Assembly: GCA_002839855.1 (NCBI GenBank)
Contig: PGYV01000002.1
Location: 154,691-182,190, forward strand
Reading direction: 5' to 3'
Length of the DNA stretch: 27,500 nucleotides
Source of the DNA: Candidatus Goldiibacteriota bacterium HGW-Goldbacteria-1
GTDB taxonomy: Bacteria > Oederibacteriota > PGYV01
Positions 1 to 8,046 of the stretch are shown in pieces; position 1 is the stretch's first letter; every line of letters begins with the position of its first letter. The position numbers and the translations under genes are program-made. The notes beneath the pieces were generated by a model. The model did not search any database, was not told the DNA's origin, and worked only from the letters and a program-made list of their open reading frames with translations.

Positions 1-79
1 GCCGTGCCCCAGAGGGTACGCCCACCATATTTTAAAAATATCATACGGCCGTGCCCCAGAGGGTACGCCCACCATATTT
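1..79. repeat. Two-copy 32-bp direct repeat, each copy with a hairpin
   Basis: The same 32 bases occur at 1-32 and 48-79, separated by a 15-base AT-rich spacer (period 47). Within each copy GTGCCC-CAGA-GGGTAC can fold into a six-pair stem (one G-T pair) with a four-base loop, followed by GCCCACC. The array may continue to the left of the window. It looks like a REP-type intergenic palindromic unit. The 15-base spacer is too short for a CRISPR array, and there are only two copies. Confidence 0.7.
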
Positions 80-130
80 AGCATCTTGTCATTTTTACAG
101 CTAATGTAGCCTGTCTGCATAAATAAAAAA

Positions 131-157
131 AGCGCGGTTTCCCGCGCTTTTTTTATT
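131..157. terminator. Bidirectional intrinsic terminator
   Basis: AGCGCGG (131-137), loop TTTC, CCGCGCT (142-148) is flanked by an A-run on the left and a T-run on the right, so it can terminate transcription in both directions. It ends the leftward lipoprotein gene. It would also serve a rightward gene lying before the window start. Confidence 0.85.
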
Positions 158-178
158 TATATCAGATGATTTAATACT

Positions 179-928
179 TTAGTATTTAACGTCAGGCGGA
201 GGAGGGCAGTAAACTGCCGCTTCCGGGTTGTAATACATTGTGGCGGCGTGTGCCGCGCCGTTGTTGGTGTGCTGAATTATAAGGTGTATCTGGTCAAGGC
301 CGTCGCATGTTGCCATAGGCGCCGTGTAGGTTCCTTCAAGTACAAGTTCTTCTCCGGCTGCTATTGAAACATCCCTCCAGTACATCATTGAATCGCCGGG
401 CATTGCTTCTCCCTTAGCTACCGAAACATTCTGCGGGTAAGGGTACCACCATCTGTCGCATTCATCGGACTCATAATATTCATGAATAGCGGCAACGTCA
501 AGGTGTTCATAATTACGGTTGCCGGTATTTTTAATGCGTACTTCATAGTTCATGGGCAGGCCTATGTAATATCCGGCATAACCTTCGGCTGTATAAAAAT
601 ACGGCGCTTCAAATACTATGTCAATGTCCAGCCATTTTAATTCTCCGGCGTGCTCGCCGATTCCCTGAATGTGGCCGGCGGTAATTGTGGTTACATCCCA
701 GTCAACAGAGCCGTCTGTAGGGTCTGTTGTGTAGGTGTATTCGGTGTTAACAGGAATATCGCCATTTTCCGCTATGGCTGTTGCCCATGCTGTCGGGACT
801 GCCTGCGGCCCTGTAACAGCGCCTATTTCTTCTTTTGATGGGGAAGTGGGATTAACGCCTGTATCGCATGAAATGAAAAGCAAACCTGCAGATAAAACCA
901 TTGAAACAATCAATAACATTTTCTTCAT
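179..928 (-). CDS. Putative secreted lipoprotein, unknown function
   Basis: Predicted lipoprotein of 249 residues. The start at 928 is chosen because GGGAGGT lies 7 bases upstream; a longer reading from 967 has no such site. Residues 1-20 form a signal peptide (MKKMLLIVSMVLSAG then LLFIS), with the lipidated cysteine at 21, so the protein should sit on the outer face of a membrane. The mature part is acidic and rich in Tyr, Trp and Pro. It contains a stretch reading IKNTGNRNYEHLDV, reminiscent of beta-sandwich domains of the CARDB/DUF11 kind, and ends in PPPPDVKY. Two further cysteine-containing segments (around DECDRWWYPYP and MATCDGLDQ) might form a disulfide. I do not recognise the family and propose no function. 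It is monocistronic, with its own promoter and terminator. Confidence 0.8.
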   Translation of the reverse strand: MKKMLLIVSMVLSAGLLFISCDTGVNPTSPSKEEIGAVTGPQAVPTAWATAIAENGDIPVNTEYTYTTDPTDGSVDWDVTTITAGHIQGIGEHAGELKWLDIDIVFEAPYFYTAEGYAGYYIGLPMNYEVRIKNTGNRNYEHLDVAAIHEYYESDECDRWWYPYPQNVSVAKGEAMPGDSMMYWRDVSIAAGEELVLEGTYTAPMATCDGLDQIHLIIQHTNNGAAHAATMYYNPEAAVYCPPPPDVKY

Positions 929-982
929 TATTAATACCTCCCTAATAGACATATATTGAATCAACAATTTGTTTGATGAGAA

Positions 983-1011
983 AGTATATAATTATATTTC
1001 AACTTTGTCAA
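983..1011 (-). promoter_or_regulatory. Promoter of the lipoprotein gene
   Basis: On the minus strand TTGACA (1011-1006) and TATACT (988-983) are separated by 17 bases, a near-consensus sigma-70-type promoter. Transcription would start near 976 and give a leader of about 48 nt before the start codon at 928. Confidence 0.75.
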
Positions 1012-1047
1012 ATCTGCACGTTAGGTATTTTGTAAGGTGCGATTTTT

Positions 1048-1082
1048 AACCGGTTTAAAGGATATTATTTTGATTATCAAAA
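1048..1082. promoter_or_regulatory. Two dyads in the divergent intergenic region
   Basis: AACCGGTT (1048-1055) is a perfect 8-bp palindrome. TTTTGAT-T-ATCAAAA (1068-1082) is a perfect 7-bp inverted repeat around one central base, ending about 10 bases before the rightward -35 element. Either could be an operator for the LUD gene or the divergent lipoprotein gene. The regulator is unknown. The half-site spacing does not fit the FNR consensus. Confidence 0.4.
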
Positions 1083-1092
1083 ACATCCCTTC

Positions 1093-1120
1093 TTGTAAAA
1101 ATCCTTTTAATTGATATAAT
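1093..1120 (+). promoter_or_regulatory. Promoter of the LUD-domain gene cluster
   Basis: TTGTAA (1093-1098), 16 bases, then a perfect TATAAT (1115-1120) preceded by TGA, giving an extended -10 TGATATAAT. The start of transcription would be near 1127. It probably drives the tightly packed genes from 1179 to 7010. Confidence 0.7.
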
Positions 1121-1126
1121 ATGCCT

Positions 1127-1151
1127 ATCCCCGAATTGACCGAACGGGGAT
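1127..1151 (+). promoter_or_regulatory. Inverted repeat at the transcript 5' end
   Basis: ATCCCCG (1127-1133) and CGGGGAT (1145-1151) are a perfect 7-bp inverted repeat with an 11-base loop. It begins where the transcript should start, so it could act as an operator in DNA or as a 5' stabilising hairpin in RNA. Confidence 0.5.
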
Positions 1152-1178
1152 AATACTGCGGTCACAGGAGTGATGGAA

Positions 1179-1772
1179 ATGTTAAAAGATGTAGAAAAGA
1201 AACTTGAAAGCGTAGTAGAGAATTTAAGGAAGAATCACTTTAAAGTAACCCGGGTTGATAATCTGGAAGCTGCCAAAGATGAAATGCTTAAACTTATAGG
1301 CGAAGATGAAGTGGTGGGAGTGGGCGGGTCACAGAGCGTGCGTGAGACCGGAATAATAGAAGAGCTGATAAACAGGGGAAATAAAGTGATTCACCACTGG
1401 CTTCCGGGCACTTTTATTGAAGAGATAAAGGATGCCAGAAGAAGGGCTGTGCGCCTTGCCGACACTTATCTTACAAGCACAAACGGTATCACCCTTGATG
1501 GTTTTCTGGTGAATATGGATACTTTTGGCAACCGGGTATCCGCCATGATATACGGCCCAAAAAAAGTCATCATAGTTGCCGGAATAAATAAAATAGTTAA
1601 AAACGTTGATGATGCTTTTAAAAGGATAAGGGGAGAAGTGGCGGTAAGAAACGCGCAAAGGCTTAATATGGACAACCCCAATAAACTGTGCAAAGTAGCT
1701 TCGATAATTTATGAACGCCCGGATGATACAGATATTACAATAATACTGGTCGGCGTGGAAACCGGTTATTAA
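1179..1772 (+). CDS. LUD-domain (lactate utilization-like, DUF162) protein
   Basis: 197-residue protein of the LUD (DUF162, LutC/YkgG-like) family. Members occur in lactate oxidation complexes or stand alone with unproven function. The family pattern is clear: VGVGGSQSVRETG near residues 45-57, then HHWLPG, DTYLTSTNGIT, a GFLVNMDTFGNRVSAMIYGPKKV core and a C-terminal TDITIILVGVETGY. The start at 1179 is used because AGGAG ends 8 bases upstream; ATG/GTG codons at 1170-1175 are too close to that site. Stand-alone members usually carry a cysteine-rich PCxxxGxCxDC segment before the end. Here that segment is shortened to a stretch with a single Cys (NPNKLC), so a metal site there is unlikely. It is the first gene of the cluster; 25 bases separate it from the glycoside hydrolase. 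There is no lutA or lutB partner nearby. Confidence 0.85.
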   Translation: MLKDVEKKLESVVENLRKNHFKVTRVDNLEAAKDEMLKLIGEDEVVGVGGSQSVRETGIIEELINRGNKVIHHWLPGTFIEEIKDARRRAVRLADTYLTSTNGITLDGFLVNMDTFGNRVSAMIYGPKKVIIVAGINKIVKNVDDAFKRIRGEVAVRNAQRLNMDNPNKLCKVASIIYERPDDTDITIILVGVETGY

Positions 1773-1797
1773 TCCGCACCGTCTTTAAGGAGCAGCC

Positions 1798-3912
1798 ATG
1801 AAAAAACAGATAAGCCTTAATGGTATTTGGGATTTTAGAGCGCAGGGACAATACAGAAAGATAAAAGTGCCGTCAAACTGGTATTTGCAGGGCTGTGATT
1901 TTGCCGGCCGGGCGGAGTATTCAAGGAAATTTACCCTTAAAAAAAAGAGCGGTAAAAAATATAAGATTGCGTTTAAAGGCGTTGATTACTTTGCGGATGT
2001 TTATATAAATGGCAAATTCGCGGGCAGCCACGAAGGCTACTTTCAGCATTTTAATTTTGACGCGACAGCTGTTTTAAGAAGCGGCAGTAACGAAATAACC
2101 TTAAAAGTTAATTCGCCAAAAGAGCCGGAAGAAAAATGGCCGGATGAAAAATACCTTATTAAAGGCATATTTAACCACCATGACGCAAGGCCGGGGTCCT
2201 GGTCAAAGAAATACGGACAGGACAAGAATACCGGCGGTATATGGAATGATGTATATATTGAAGAGACGGATGAAATAGAGATATGCAGGATTAAGATAAC
2301 CCCGTGCCTTAAGGATGACGGGATATGGAACGTTGGAAGCGAAATCATAATAGAAAATAGTTTAAAATCACCGGTAAAGGCAAAGCTTGCAAAAACAATA
2401 AAACCGGAAACCTTTAAAGGCAAACCATTAACCATAAAAAGGGATGTCATTTTATATCCCGGTAAAAATACTTTCTTATTGCATACGGATATTGCACAGC
2501 CGCACCTGTGGTGGACCTGGGATTTTGGAACCCCTGATTTGTATAATTTTTCATATTCCATCGCCGCTGAAAACGGGATTAAGGATACTTACGCTGACAT
2601 AAGCGGTATTAAAGAACTTAAAAAAGGCGCGGATAATTTATGGTACTTAAACGGAAAAAGGATATTCCTGCGCGGTTCCAACATAATTCCCACGCAGTGG
2701 CTGTCGGAATACACAGAGGATAAAATAAAGAAAGATGTAAAGATGATGAAAGAGGCAAATTTAAACACTATAAGGGTGCACGCCCATGTAAACAGGGAAG
2801 AGCTTTACCGTGAATTTGACAGGCAGGGAATAATGATATGGCAGGATTTCGCGCTGCAGTGGAGCTATGAAACCACCCCTGAATTTATGGAAAACGCCTC
2901 GCGCCAGATAAAGGATATGATTAACCTCCATTACAACAGGCCAAGCATTGCCATCTGGTGCTGCCATAATGAACCTTCGGTAAACGCAAAACAGCTTGAC
3001 CCTGTACTGTACAGAAAAGCCCGTGAAGAAGATTCCGTGCGATACATTGAACAGTCTTCCGATTTTAAGCAGCACCCTTATCAGGGGTGGTATTATGACA
3101 GTAATTTCATAACATCATCATCCACGCTGGACAGCCTTAAAGACGCTTTTATTAATACCGAATACGGCGCGCAGGCGCTGCCGTGCATGGAGACCATGAA
3201 AAAGATGGAAAAAATAGCAGCCGCAGGCATGTGGCCGCCGGATTTTGAAGCGTGGGAATACCACGATTTTCAGTTTAAGACCACTTTTGACATCGCGCGG
3301 GTTAATAAAGGGAATTCGCTTCAGGAATTCATAGAAAATTCACAGCAGTATCAGGCCGATTATTTAAAAGAGCAGACAGAGACATTCAGGCTGCAGCGGT
3401 ATAAAAGCCTTAACGGGCTTTTACAGTTTATGTTCTGCGAATGCTGGCCGTCTATTACATGGGCGGTGGTGGACTATTACAGAAATCCCAAAAAAGGTTA
3501 TTATCAGCTTAAGGAATCCATGCAGCCTGTTTTGCCGGGCTTTCGCCTTTTTACCACAAGAATCGCGCAGGGCGATGACATAGGGTTTGGGCAGTTATGG
3601 AGCATGGTCTTTATAATCAACGACACGCTTAAAACCTTAACTGACACTGTATTAAAAATAACTCTTACCGGGCCGGATAAAAAAGAGTATTTTTCAGAGA
3701 CACAAAAACTTGGTGCTATAATGCCGGACAGCCTTACTTTTCCTTTTCAGGGCGTAACAAACATAAAAAGTAATTTATTTAAAGCCCCGGAAAATGCCAT
3801 TTTAGGAAGACACACAATGAATATCACGCTTAATGATTCCAAAGGAAAAGTAATTGGGGTAAATTCCTACAGCTACGAAATTGTTAAGTCTAATAAAAGA
3901 GGCAATAATTGA
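1798..3912 (+). CDS. Glycoside hydrolase family 2 protein (beta-mannosidase/exo-glucosaminidase-like)
   Basis: 704-residue family 2 glycoside hydrolase. The N-terminal jelly-roll sugar-binding domain (about 1-160; SLNGIWDF, VPSNWY, FADVYINGKFAGSHEGYF) is followed by an immunoglobulin-like domain and a TIM barrel (about 285-560). The acid/base glutamate is E392 in SIAIWCCHNEPS. The likely nucleophile is E455 in INTEYGAQALP, a pattern typical of the beta-mannosidase and exo-beta-glucosaminidase branch rather than LacZ. A further beta-domain fills the C terminus. No signal peptide is visible, so the enzyme should work on imported oligosaccharides in the cytoplasm. AAGGAG lies 7 bases before the ATG. 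Its last four bases overlap the TTG start of the next gene, so the two are probably translationally coupled, though no functional link is obvious. Exact substrate cannot be told from sequence. Confidence 0.9.
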   Translation: MKKQISLNGIWDFRAQGQYRKIKVPSNWYLQGCDFAGRAEYSRKFTLKKKSGKKYKIAFKGVDYFADVYINGKFAGSHEGYFQHFNFDATAVLRSGSNEITLKVNSPKEPEEKWPDEKYLIKGIFNHHDARPGSWSKKYGQDKNTGGIWNDVYIEETDEIEICRIKITPCLKDDGIWNVGSEIIIENSLKSPVKAKLAKTIKPETFKGKPLTIKRDVILYPGKNTFLLHTDIAQPHLWWTWDFGTPDLYNFSYSIAAENGIKDTYADISGIKELKKGADNLWYLNGKRIFLRGSNIIPTQWLSEYTEDKIKKDVKMMKEANLNTIRVHAHVNREELYREFDRQGIMIWQDFALQWSYETTPEFMENASRQIKDMINLHYNRPSIAIWCCHNEPSVNAKQLDPVLYRKAREEDSVRYIEQSSDFKQHPYQGWYYDSNFITSSSTLDSLKDAFINTEYGAQALPCMETMKKMEKIAAAGMWPPDFEAWEYHDFQFKTTFDIARVNKGNSLQEFIENSQQYQADYLKEQTETFRLQRYKSLNGLLQFMFCECWPSITWAVVDYYRNPKKGYYQLKESMQPVLPGFRLFTTRIAQGDDIGFGQLWSMVFIINDTLKTLTDTVLKITLTGPDKKEYFSETQKLGAIMPDSLTFPFQGVTNIKSNLFKAPENAILGRHTMNITLNDSKGKVIGVNSYSYEIVKSNKRGNN

Positions 3913-6503
3913 AACTTATAACCTCGCATTTTAACCTTGATTTTGACGGGCTTGCGTCAATGGTGGCGGCGTCAAAACTTAATGAAGGTGCTGTCATGTA
4001 CCTGCCGTGGAGCTTTGGCCCGGAAGTCAGGCGTTTTTATACTTTCTTTAAACATAAATTTAAGGTGTTAAAAGAAAAGGACATTGATTTTTCAAAGGTT
4101 GAAAAAGTAATAATTGTGGATGCCATGTCGCGCGTGCTTTCGCCCGCGCTTAAAAAAATCATTGAAGAAAAATCAATTGAAACTGTTATTTATGACCACC
4201 ACATGACCGAAGATAAAATAAGCGGCGGCAATGTTAAAATTATAAAAACAGCATACGGCGCGTGCACCACGTATTTTGTGGAAGAATTATTAAATAAGGG
4301 AATTGAAATTTCACAGGACGAAGCCATGCTGTTTATGCTGGGAATTTTTGCGGATACGTCCAGTTTTACAAGTATTAATACCACGCCTACGGACATGCGC
4401 GTTGCAGCCAAGCTTATGGAAAAAAATGTAAATATGAAGGCTTTTTCGGACTTCTTAAAAGAACACTTTGAAACGCCTCAGATAAAGCTTTTTGACAGGC
4501 TTCTAAAGAACCTGCAGGTTTTTGACATGCGCGGGCATAAGATTCTTTTAACCTACGCGCGCCTTACAGAACACGTGCAGCAGCTTGCCGACGTGACATC
4601 ACATATCATGAGCATGAACGCAGCGGACGCCATTGTGTCGGTGGTGCAGATGGGCAACAAGATATTTGTGGTGGGCAGGAGCAGCGATGAAAAAATAGAT
4701 ATAAGCAGGGTGGTGCTGCAGTTTCAGGGCGGCGGCCATAAAACCGCTGCCGCGGCTGTAATCTCGGTTAAAAAAGGCGTGGCAATAAAAAGCATACGTG
4801 ACAAGGTTTATGAAGCCATGCTTGAAACAGTTCAGGATAGGTTCACGGTCAGCGATATTATGACATCTCCGGTGCGTGCTATTTCTCCGGAACTTACCAT
4901 GGAAGAAGCTTACAGGATCTGCATCCGTTTTAACAATAACGGCCTGCCGATAGTAAAAGATAATAAGTTAATCGGCTTCATAACAAAAGAAGATATTGAA
5001 AAGGGCATCCTTCACAACCTTGGTTCTATTCCCGTAAGCGGCTACATGAGCGGAAATGTAATTACCGCCGAGGAAAGTTTTTCAATTATGAAGGCGCAGC
5101 AGATTATGATTAAATACAATATAGGGCACCTGCCTGTGGTAAAAGACGGAAAATTAACCGGCATACTGACAAGGGCGGATATTTTTGAGTTTCTTTACAA
5201 AGAAAAGCCCATAAAAAAAGAGAAGATTATTTTTCACGAAAAAGATATTAATATGAAAGATAAGATGGAAGAAAAGCTGGACAAGGACACTTACGGCCTT
5301 ATCATGAAGATAGGGGAATATGCCGATGAAATGGGCGTTAACGCGTATCTTGTGGGCGGCATAGTAAGGGATCTTTTTTTGAATGAAAAAGATATGGACA
5401 TTGATATCACCGTGGAAGGCGACGGTATGCAGTTCGCCAGATTTCTGGCGGATAAAATGGGCGGCGCGTATAAAGGGTTTGAAAGGTTTAAAACGGGCAA
5501 GGTTTTCCTTGATAAGGGCAGGCGGATAGATGTCACCAGCGCGCGCGCCGAGTTTTATGAATTTCCGGCGGCGCTTCCTGAAATAGAATTTACCCCTATC
5601 AGATACGACCTTTACAGAAGGGATTTCACCATTAATGCCATGGCTGTGCAGATTAACAGGCAGTACTTTGGAAAATTTACCGATTATTTTAACGGGTTTG
5701 AAGACCTAAATAACGGCATTATAAGGACTCTTTATAATATGAGTTTTATTGACGACCCCACAAGGATATTAAGGGCCGTGCGTTTTGAGCAGAGATATAA
5801 TTTCAAAATAGAAGAAAACACGCAGCGGTTCATTGAACAGACTTTAAAATACAACATTTTTGAAAACCTGCCCGGCGAACGCATAAAGGATGAACTGTTT
5901 ATATCGCTTGATGAAGCCAATCCGTACAAGGTTTTCAAACGCATGCATGACATGAATATACTTTCAAGGCTTGGGAAAAAATTCAGGCTGGATATGACGG
6001 TTGATAAAATGCAGCAGAAAGCCGCGGCGTTTGTGCCGGAAAAATTAAAACCGCTGGTATATTTTATGATATTTACCTATAACATGCCTGAAGAGGATTT
6101 TCTGCTGCTGGTTGATAAGTTAAAGTTTAAAACAGAGTGGCGCGACGCTGTGGCAGCCGGAAAAAAAGACGAGGACAAAGTATTTAAGGGGCTGCATAAA
6201 AAAGCCGCGGATAACAGCGAAATTTACGCGCTTTTAAAAGGGTACAGGGATGAAACCCTGTATTACTTTATGGCGGCGTGCGACAGTGATTACGTGAAAA
6301 ACAGGATAGAAAACTATATTCATAATTTAAAAAACATTAAGCTTGAAATATCGGGCAGGGATTTAAAAGAGATGAAAATAAAGACAGGGCCGGAATACGG
6401 CAGGCTTCTTGAAAAGGTATTGGATGCAAAACTTGACGGCAAAATAAAGTCAAAAAATGAAGAGCTGGGATACATAAAGAAGTTATTAAAAAATAAAAGG
6501 TGA
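3909..6503 (+). CDS. DHH/CBS/tRNA nucleotidyltransferase fusion protein
   Basis: 864-residue multidomain protein. Residues 1-300 are a DHH phosphoesterase unit (HFNLDFDG 7-14, IVDAMS, DHH at 96-98, ADTSS 149-152) with a DHHA1 part marked by GGGHKTAAAA (274-283). Two CBS domains follow (about 313-368 and 374-430). Residues 460-864 form a class II tRNA nucleotidyltransferase/poly(A) polymerase: LVGGIVRD (481-488), the metal-binding DxD at 497-499, RRDFTINAMA (570-579) and DDPTRILRAVRF (615-626). This architecture is known from scattered bacteria, where the polymerase part adds CCA or only A to tRNA 3' ends and the DHH part may be a nuclease. The start is TTG at 3909, within a TTGA overlap with the previous gene; the protein would lose the conserved N-terminal strand if it began later. 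Whether it adds full CCA cannot be told here. Confidence 0.93.
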   Translation: MKLITSHFNLDFDGLASMVAASKLNEGAVMYLPWSFGPEVRRFYTFFKHKFKVLKEKDIDFSKVEKVIIVDAMSRVLSPALKKIIEEKSIETVIYDHHMTEDKISGGNVKIIKTAYGACTTYFVEELLNKGIEISQDEAMLFMLGIFADTSSFTSINTTPTDMRVAAKLMEKNVNMKAFSDFLKEHFETPQIKLFDRLLKNLQVFDMRGHKILLTYARLTEHVQQLADVTSHIMSMNAADAIVSVVQMGNKIFVVGRSSDEKIDISRVVLQFQGGGHKTAAAAVISVKKGVAIKSIRDKVYEAMLETVQDRFTVSDIMTSPVRAISPELTMEEAYRICIRFNNNGLPIVKDNKLIGFITKEDIEKGILHNLGSIPVSGYMSGNVITAEESFSIMKAQQIMIKYNIGHLPVVKDGKLTGILTRADIFEFLYKEKPIKKEKIIFHEKDINMKDKMEEKLDKDTYGLIMKIGEYADEMGVNAYLVGGIVRDLFLNEKDMDIDITVEGDGMQFARFLADKMGGAYKGFERFKTGKVFLDKGRRIDVTSARAEFYEFPAALPEIEFTPIRYDLYRRDFTINAMAVQINRQYFGKFTDYFNGFEDLNNGIIRTLYNMSFIDDPTRILRAVRFEQRYNFKIEENTQRFIEQTLKYNIFENLPGERIKDELFISLDEANPYKVFKRMHDMNILSRLGKKFRLDMTVDKMQQKAAAFVPEKLKPLVYFMIFTYNMPEEDFLLLVDKLKFKTEWRDAVAAGKKDEDKVFKGLHKKAADNSEIYALLKGYRDETLYYFMAACDSDYVKNRIENYIHNLKNIKLEISGRDLKEMKIKTGPEYGRLLEKVLDAKLDGKIKSKNEELGYIKKLLKNKR

Positions 6504-6509
6504 AATGAT

Positions 6510-7010
6510 ATGGATTTTTTTGAAGCTGTAAAAAACAGGCGGAGCATAAGAAAATATAAAGCGGGCGCGAAAATAGAAAAAGAAACCCTTGTTGAAATTG
6601 CACAGGCGGGCTGCCTTGCGCCAAGCGCGCGGTCTGTGAATCCATGGAAATTTGTAATTCTAACTGAAAAAGACAGAATTAACGGCCTTCAAAAAATAAT
6701 AGGAAATAACGGCAGTTTTCTTACAGAAGCGTCTGCCGCCATTGTCATAATCTGCGAAGACACCAGATATTACCTTGAAGACGGCTGTGCCGCAGCCGAA
6801 AACATGCTGCTGGCCGCTGCAGCGCTTAATTTGGGTGCGTGCTGGATAGCGGGGGATAAGAAAGATTACAGTGATGATGTCCTTAAATATCTTGAAGTTC
6901 CTGCCGGATACAGGCTTATATGCAGTATTGCCATTGGTGTTCCTGATGAATTTCCTGTTAAGGAAAAACCCAAAGCGCAGGATGTAATAAGATGGGAAAA
7001 GTACCAATAA
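6510..7010 (+). CDS. Nitroreductase family FMN oxidoreductase
   Basis: 166-residue nitroreductase-fold flavoprotein. The N terminus has the FMN phosphate-binding RRSIRKY (10-16) and the APSARSVNPWKF segment (37-48). The alanine-rich stretch around residues 90-113 (DGCAAAENMLLAAAALNLGACW) is the conserved helix lining the flavin at the dimer interface. The protein ends with GVPDEFPVKEKPK, usual for short members that reduce quinones, nitro compounds or enones with NAD(P)H. The Shine-Dalgarno AGGTGA overlaps the stop of the preceding gene, and the gap is only 6 bases, so it belongs to the same transcript. The physiological substrate is unknown. Confidence 0.9.
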   Translation: MDFFEAVKNRRSIRKYKAGAKIEKETLVEIAQAGCLAPSARSVNPWKFVILTEKDRINGLQKIIGNNGSFLTEASAAIVIICEDTRYYLEDGCAAAENMLLAAAALNLGACWIAGDKKDYSDDVLKYLEVPAGYRLICSIAIGVPDEFPVKEKPKAQDVIRWEKYQ

Positions 7011-7031
7011 TAAAAGCGGAACAAATAACTG

Positions 7032-7060
7032 TTGACAATTATTTGTTAATGTTATATATT
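7032..7060 (+). promoter_or_regulatory. Promoter of rplM-rpsI
   Basis: A perfect TTGACA (7032-7037), 17 bases, then TATATT (7055-7060). Transcription would begin near 7067, giving a leader of about 60 nt that contains a small stem (TATCCT/AGGGTA, 7070s). I cannot match this leader to a known L13 autoregulatory motif. Confidence 0.85.
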
Positions 7061-7125
7061 TCTTTATCCTTAAAGGGTATGTGAATAAGGAATTTTTTTT
7101 ATTTGATTAGGAGGACTTTTTTTAC

Positions 7126-7551
7126 ATGAAGACTTTCATCGCAACAAAGGAAACGGTTCAGAGAAAATGGTACATCGTTGACGCCGACGGTAAGGTTCTT
7201 GGCCGCATGGCATCAAGGATAGCATCTGTATTAAGAGGCAAACACAAGGCAACTTACACACCCCAGGTTGACACGGGGGATTTTGTTATCGTTGTAAACG
7301 TGGAAAAGCTTATTCTTACAGGAAAGAAGATGGAAAAGAAAGTTTACCAGAGCCACAGCGGTTATCCAAACGGTTTTAAAGAAGAAACGTTTGAATCCCT
7401 TATGGCAAGAAGGCCTGAAAAAGTTCTTGAAGAAGCGGTTAAAGGGATGCTTCCTAAAACCAAGCTTGGCAAGGATATGCTTACAAAGTTAAGAATTTTT
7501 AAAGGACCAAAGCACACGTTTACTTCAATCAAACCGTTAGAACTTAAATAA
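7126..7551 (+). CDS. rplM: 50S ribosomal protein L13
   Basis: 141 residues, the usual length for bacterial L13 (uL13), an early-assembling protein of the large subunit that binds 23S rRNA. Characteristic segments are KWYIVDADGKVLGRMAS (about 14-30), LRGKHKATYTP, GDFVIVVNVEKLILTGKK, YQSHSGYPNG and the AVKGMLPKTKLG region near the end. A strong AGGAGG lies before the start codon. It is followed after 14 bases by rpsI, the conserved bacterial pair. Confidence 0.98.
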   Translation: MKTFIATKETVQRKWYIVDADGKVLGRMASRIASVLRGKHKATYTPQVDTGDFVIVVNVEKLILTGKKMEKKVYQSHSGYPNGFKEETFESLMARRPEKVLEEAVKGMLPKTKLGKDMLTKLRIFKGPKHTFTSIKPLELK

Positions 7552-7565
7552 GGAGGAACCTTAAA

Positions 7566-7955
7566 TTGGCTTCAGTATTATATGGAACAGGAAGAAGAAA
7601 GACATCAATAGCTAAAGTATGGGTAAAAAACGGAACAGGTAAAGTTACTGTTAACGGAAAAGACGTAAAGGAATTTTTTAACAGAAGCACGCATATTGAC
7701 CATTTAATGGAACCGCTGGAAGCAATTACAGCGTCCGGAAAATATGACCTTAACTGCAAGACGCTTGGCGGCGGACAGACAGGCCAGGCAGGCGCAATAA
7801 GGATGGGCGTTGCAAGGGCCCTTTCAAAAACAGATGAAAACACGCACACGATTCTTTCAAAGGGCGGATTTTTAATGCGCGATGACAGAATGGTTGAAAG
7901 AAAGAAATACGGTAAAAAGAAAGCCAGAAGGTCTTTCCAGTTCAGCAAACGTTAA
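7566..7955 (+). CDS. rpsI: 30S ribosomal protein S9
   Basis: 129 residues, full length for S9 (uS9), a small-subunit head protein whose C-terminal tail reaches the P-site tRNA. Seen here: VLYGTGRRKTSIAKVWVKNGTG at the N terminus (about 4-25), GGGQTGQAGAIRMGVARAL in the middle, and the basic C terminus KKYGKKKARRSFQFSKR. The final Lys-Arg is the conserved tail. The start is TTG at 7566, supported by AAGGAGGA 8-9 bases upstream and by alignment to the family N terminus; no ATG is available. A strong terminator follows. Confidence 0.98.
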   Translation: MASVLYGTGRRKTSIAKVWVKNGTGKVTVNGKDVKEFFNRSTHIDHLMEPLEAITASGKYDLNCKTLGGGQTGQAGAIRMGVARALSKTDENTHTILSKGGFLMRDDRMVERKKYGKKKARRSFQFSKR

Positions 7956-7974
7956 TCGCAACTTTAACATACAA

Positions 7975-8005
7975 AGCCCGGGTCAAAAGCCCGGGCTTTT
8001 TTTTT
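7975..8005 (+). terminator. Intrinsic terminator after rpsI
   Basis: AGCCCGGG (7975-7982), loop of 7 bases, CCCGGGCT (7990-7997), then a run of nine T. A classical strong terminator ending the ribosomal protein unit. Confidence 0.95.
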
Positions 8006-8026
8006 AACTTAAAGATTGTTTATAAT
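7998..8026 (+). promoter_or_regulatory. Possible promoter of the aldo/keto reductase gene
   Basis: A perfect TATAAT stands at 8021-8026, 21 bases before the chosen start codon. The -35 position falls in the T-run of the terminator (TTTTTT) and is poor, so this is a tentative call. A start near 8033 would exclude the upstream ATG at 8029 and favours initiation at 8047. Confidence 0.4.
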
Positions 8027-8046
8027 TTATGGGAGCGGGGGAAAAT

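Noticed and set aside
1-79. CRISPR array
   Set aside because: Only two repeats with a 15-base AT-rich spacer and no cas genes in the window.
650-959. Two plus-strand frames opposite the lipoprotein gene
   Set aside because: The minus strand has a signal peptide, lipobox, Shine-Dalgarno and promoter; the plus frames have none.
1068-1082. FNR/CRP-type binding site
   Set aside because: The half-sites TTGAT/ATCAA are separated by one base rather than four.
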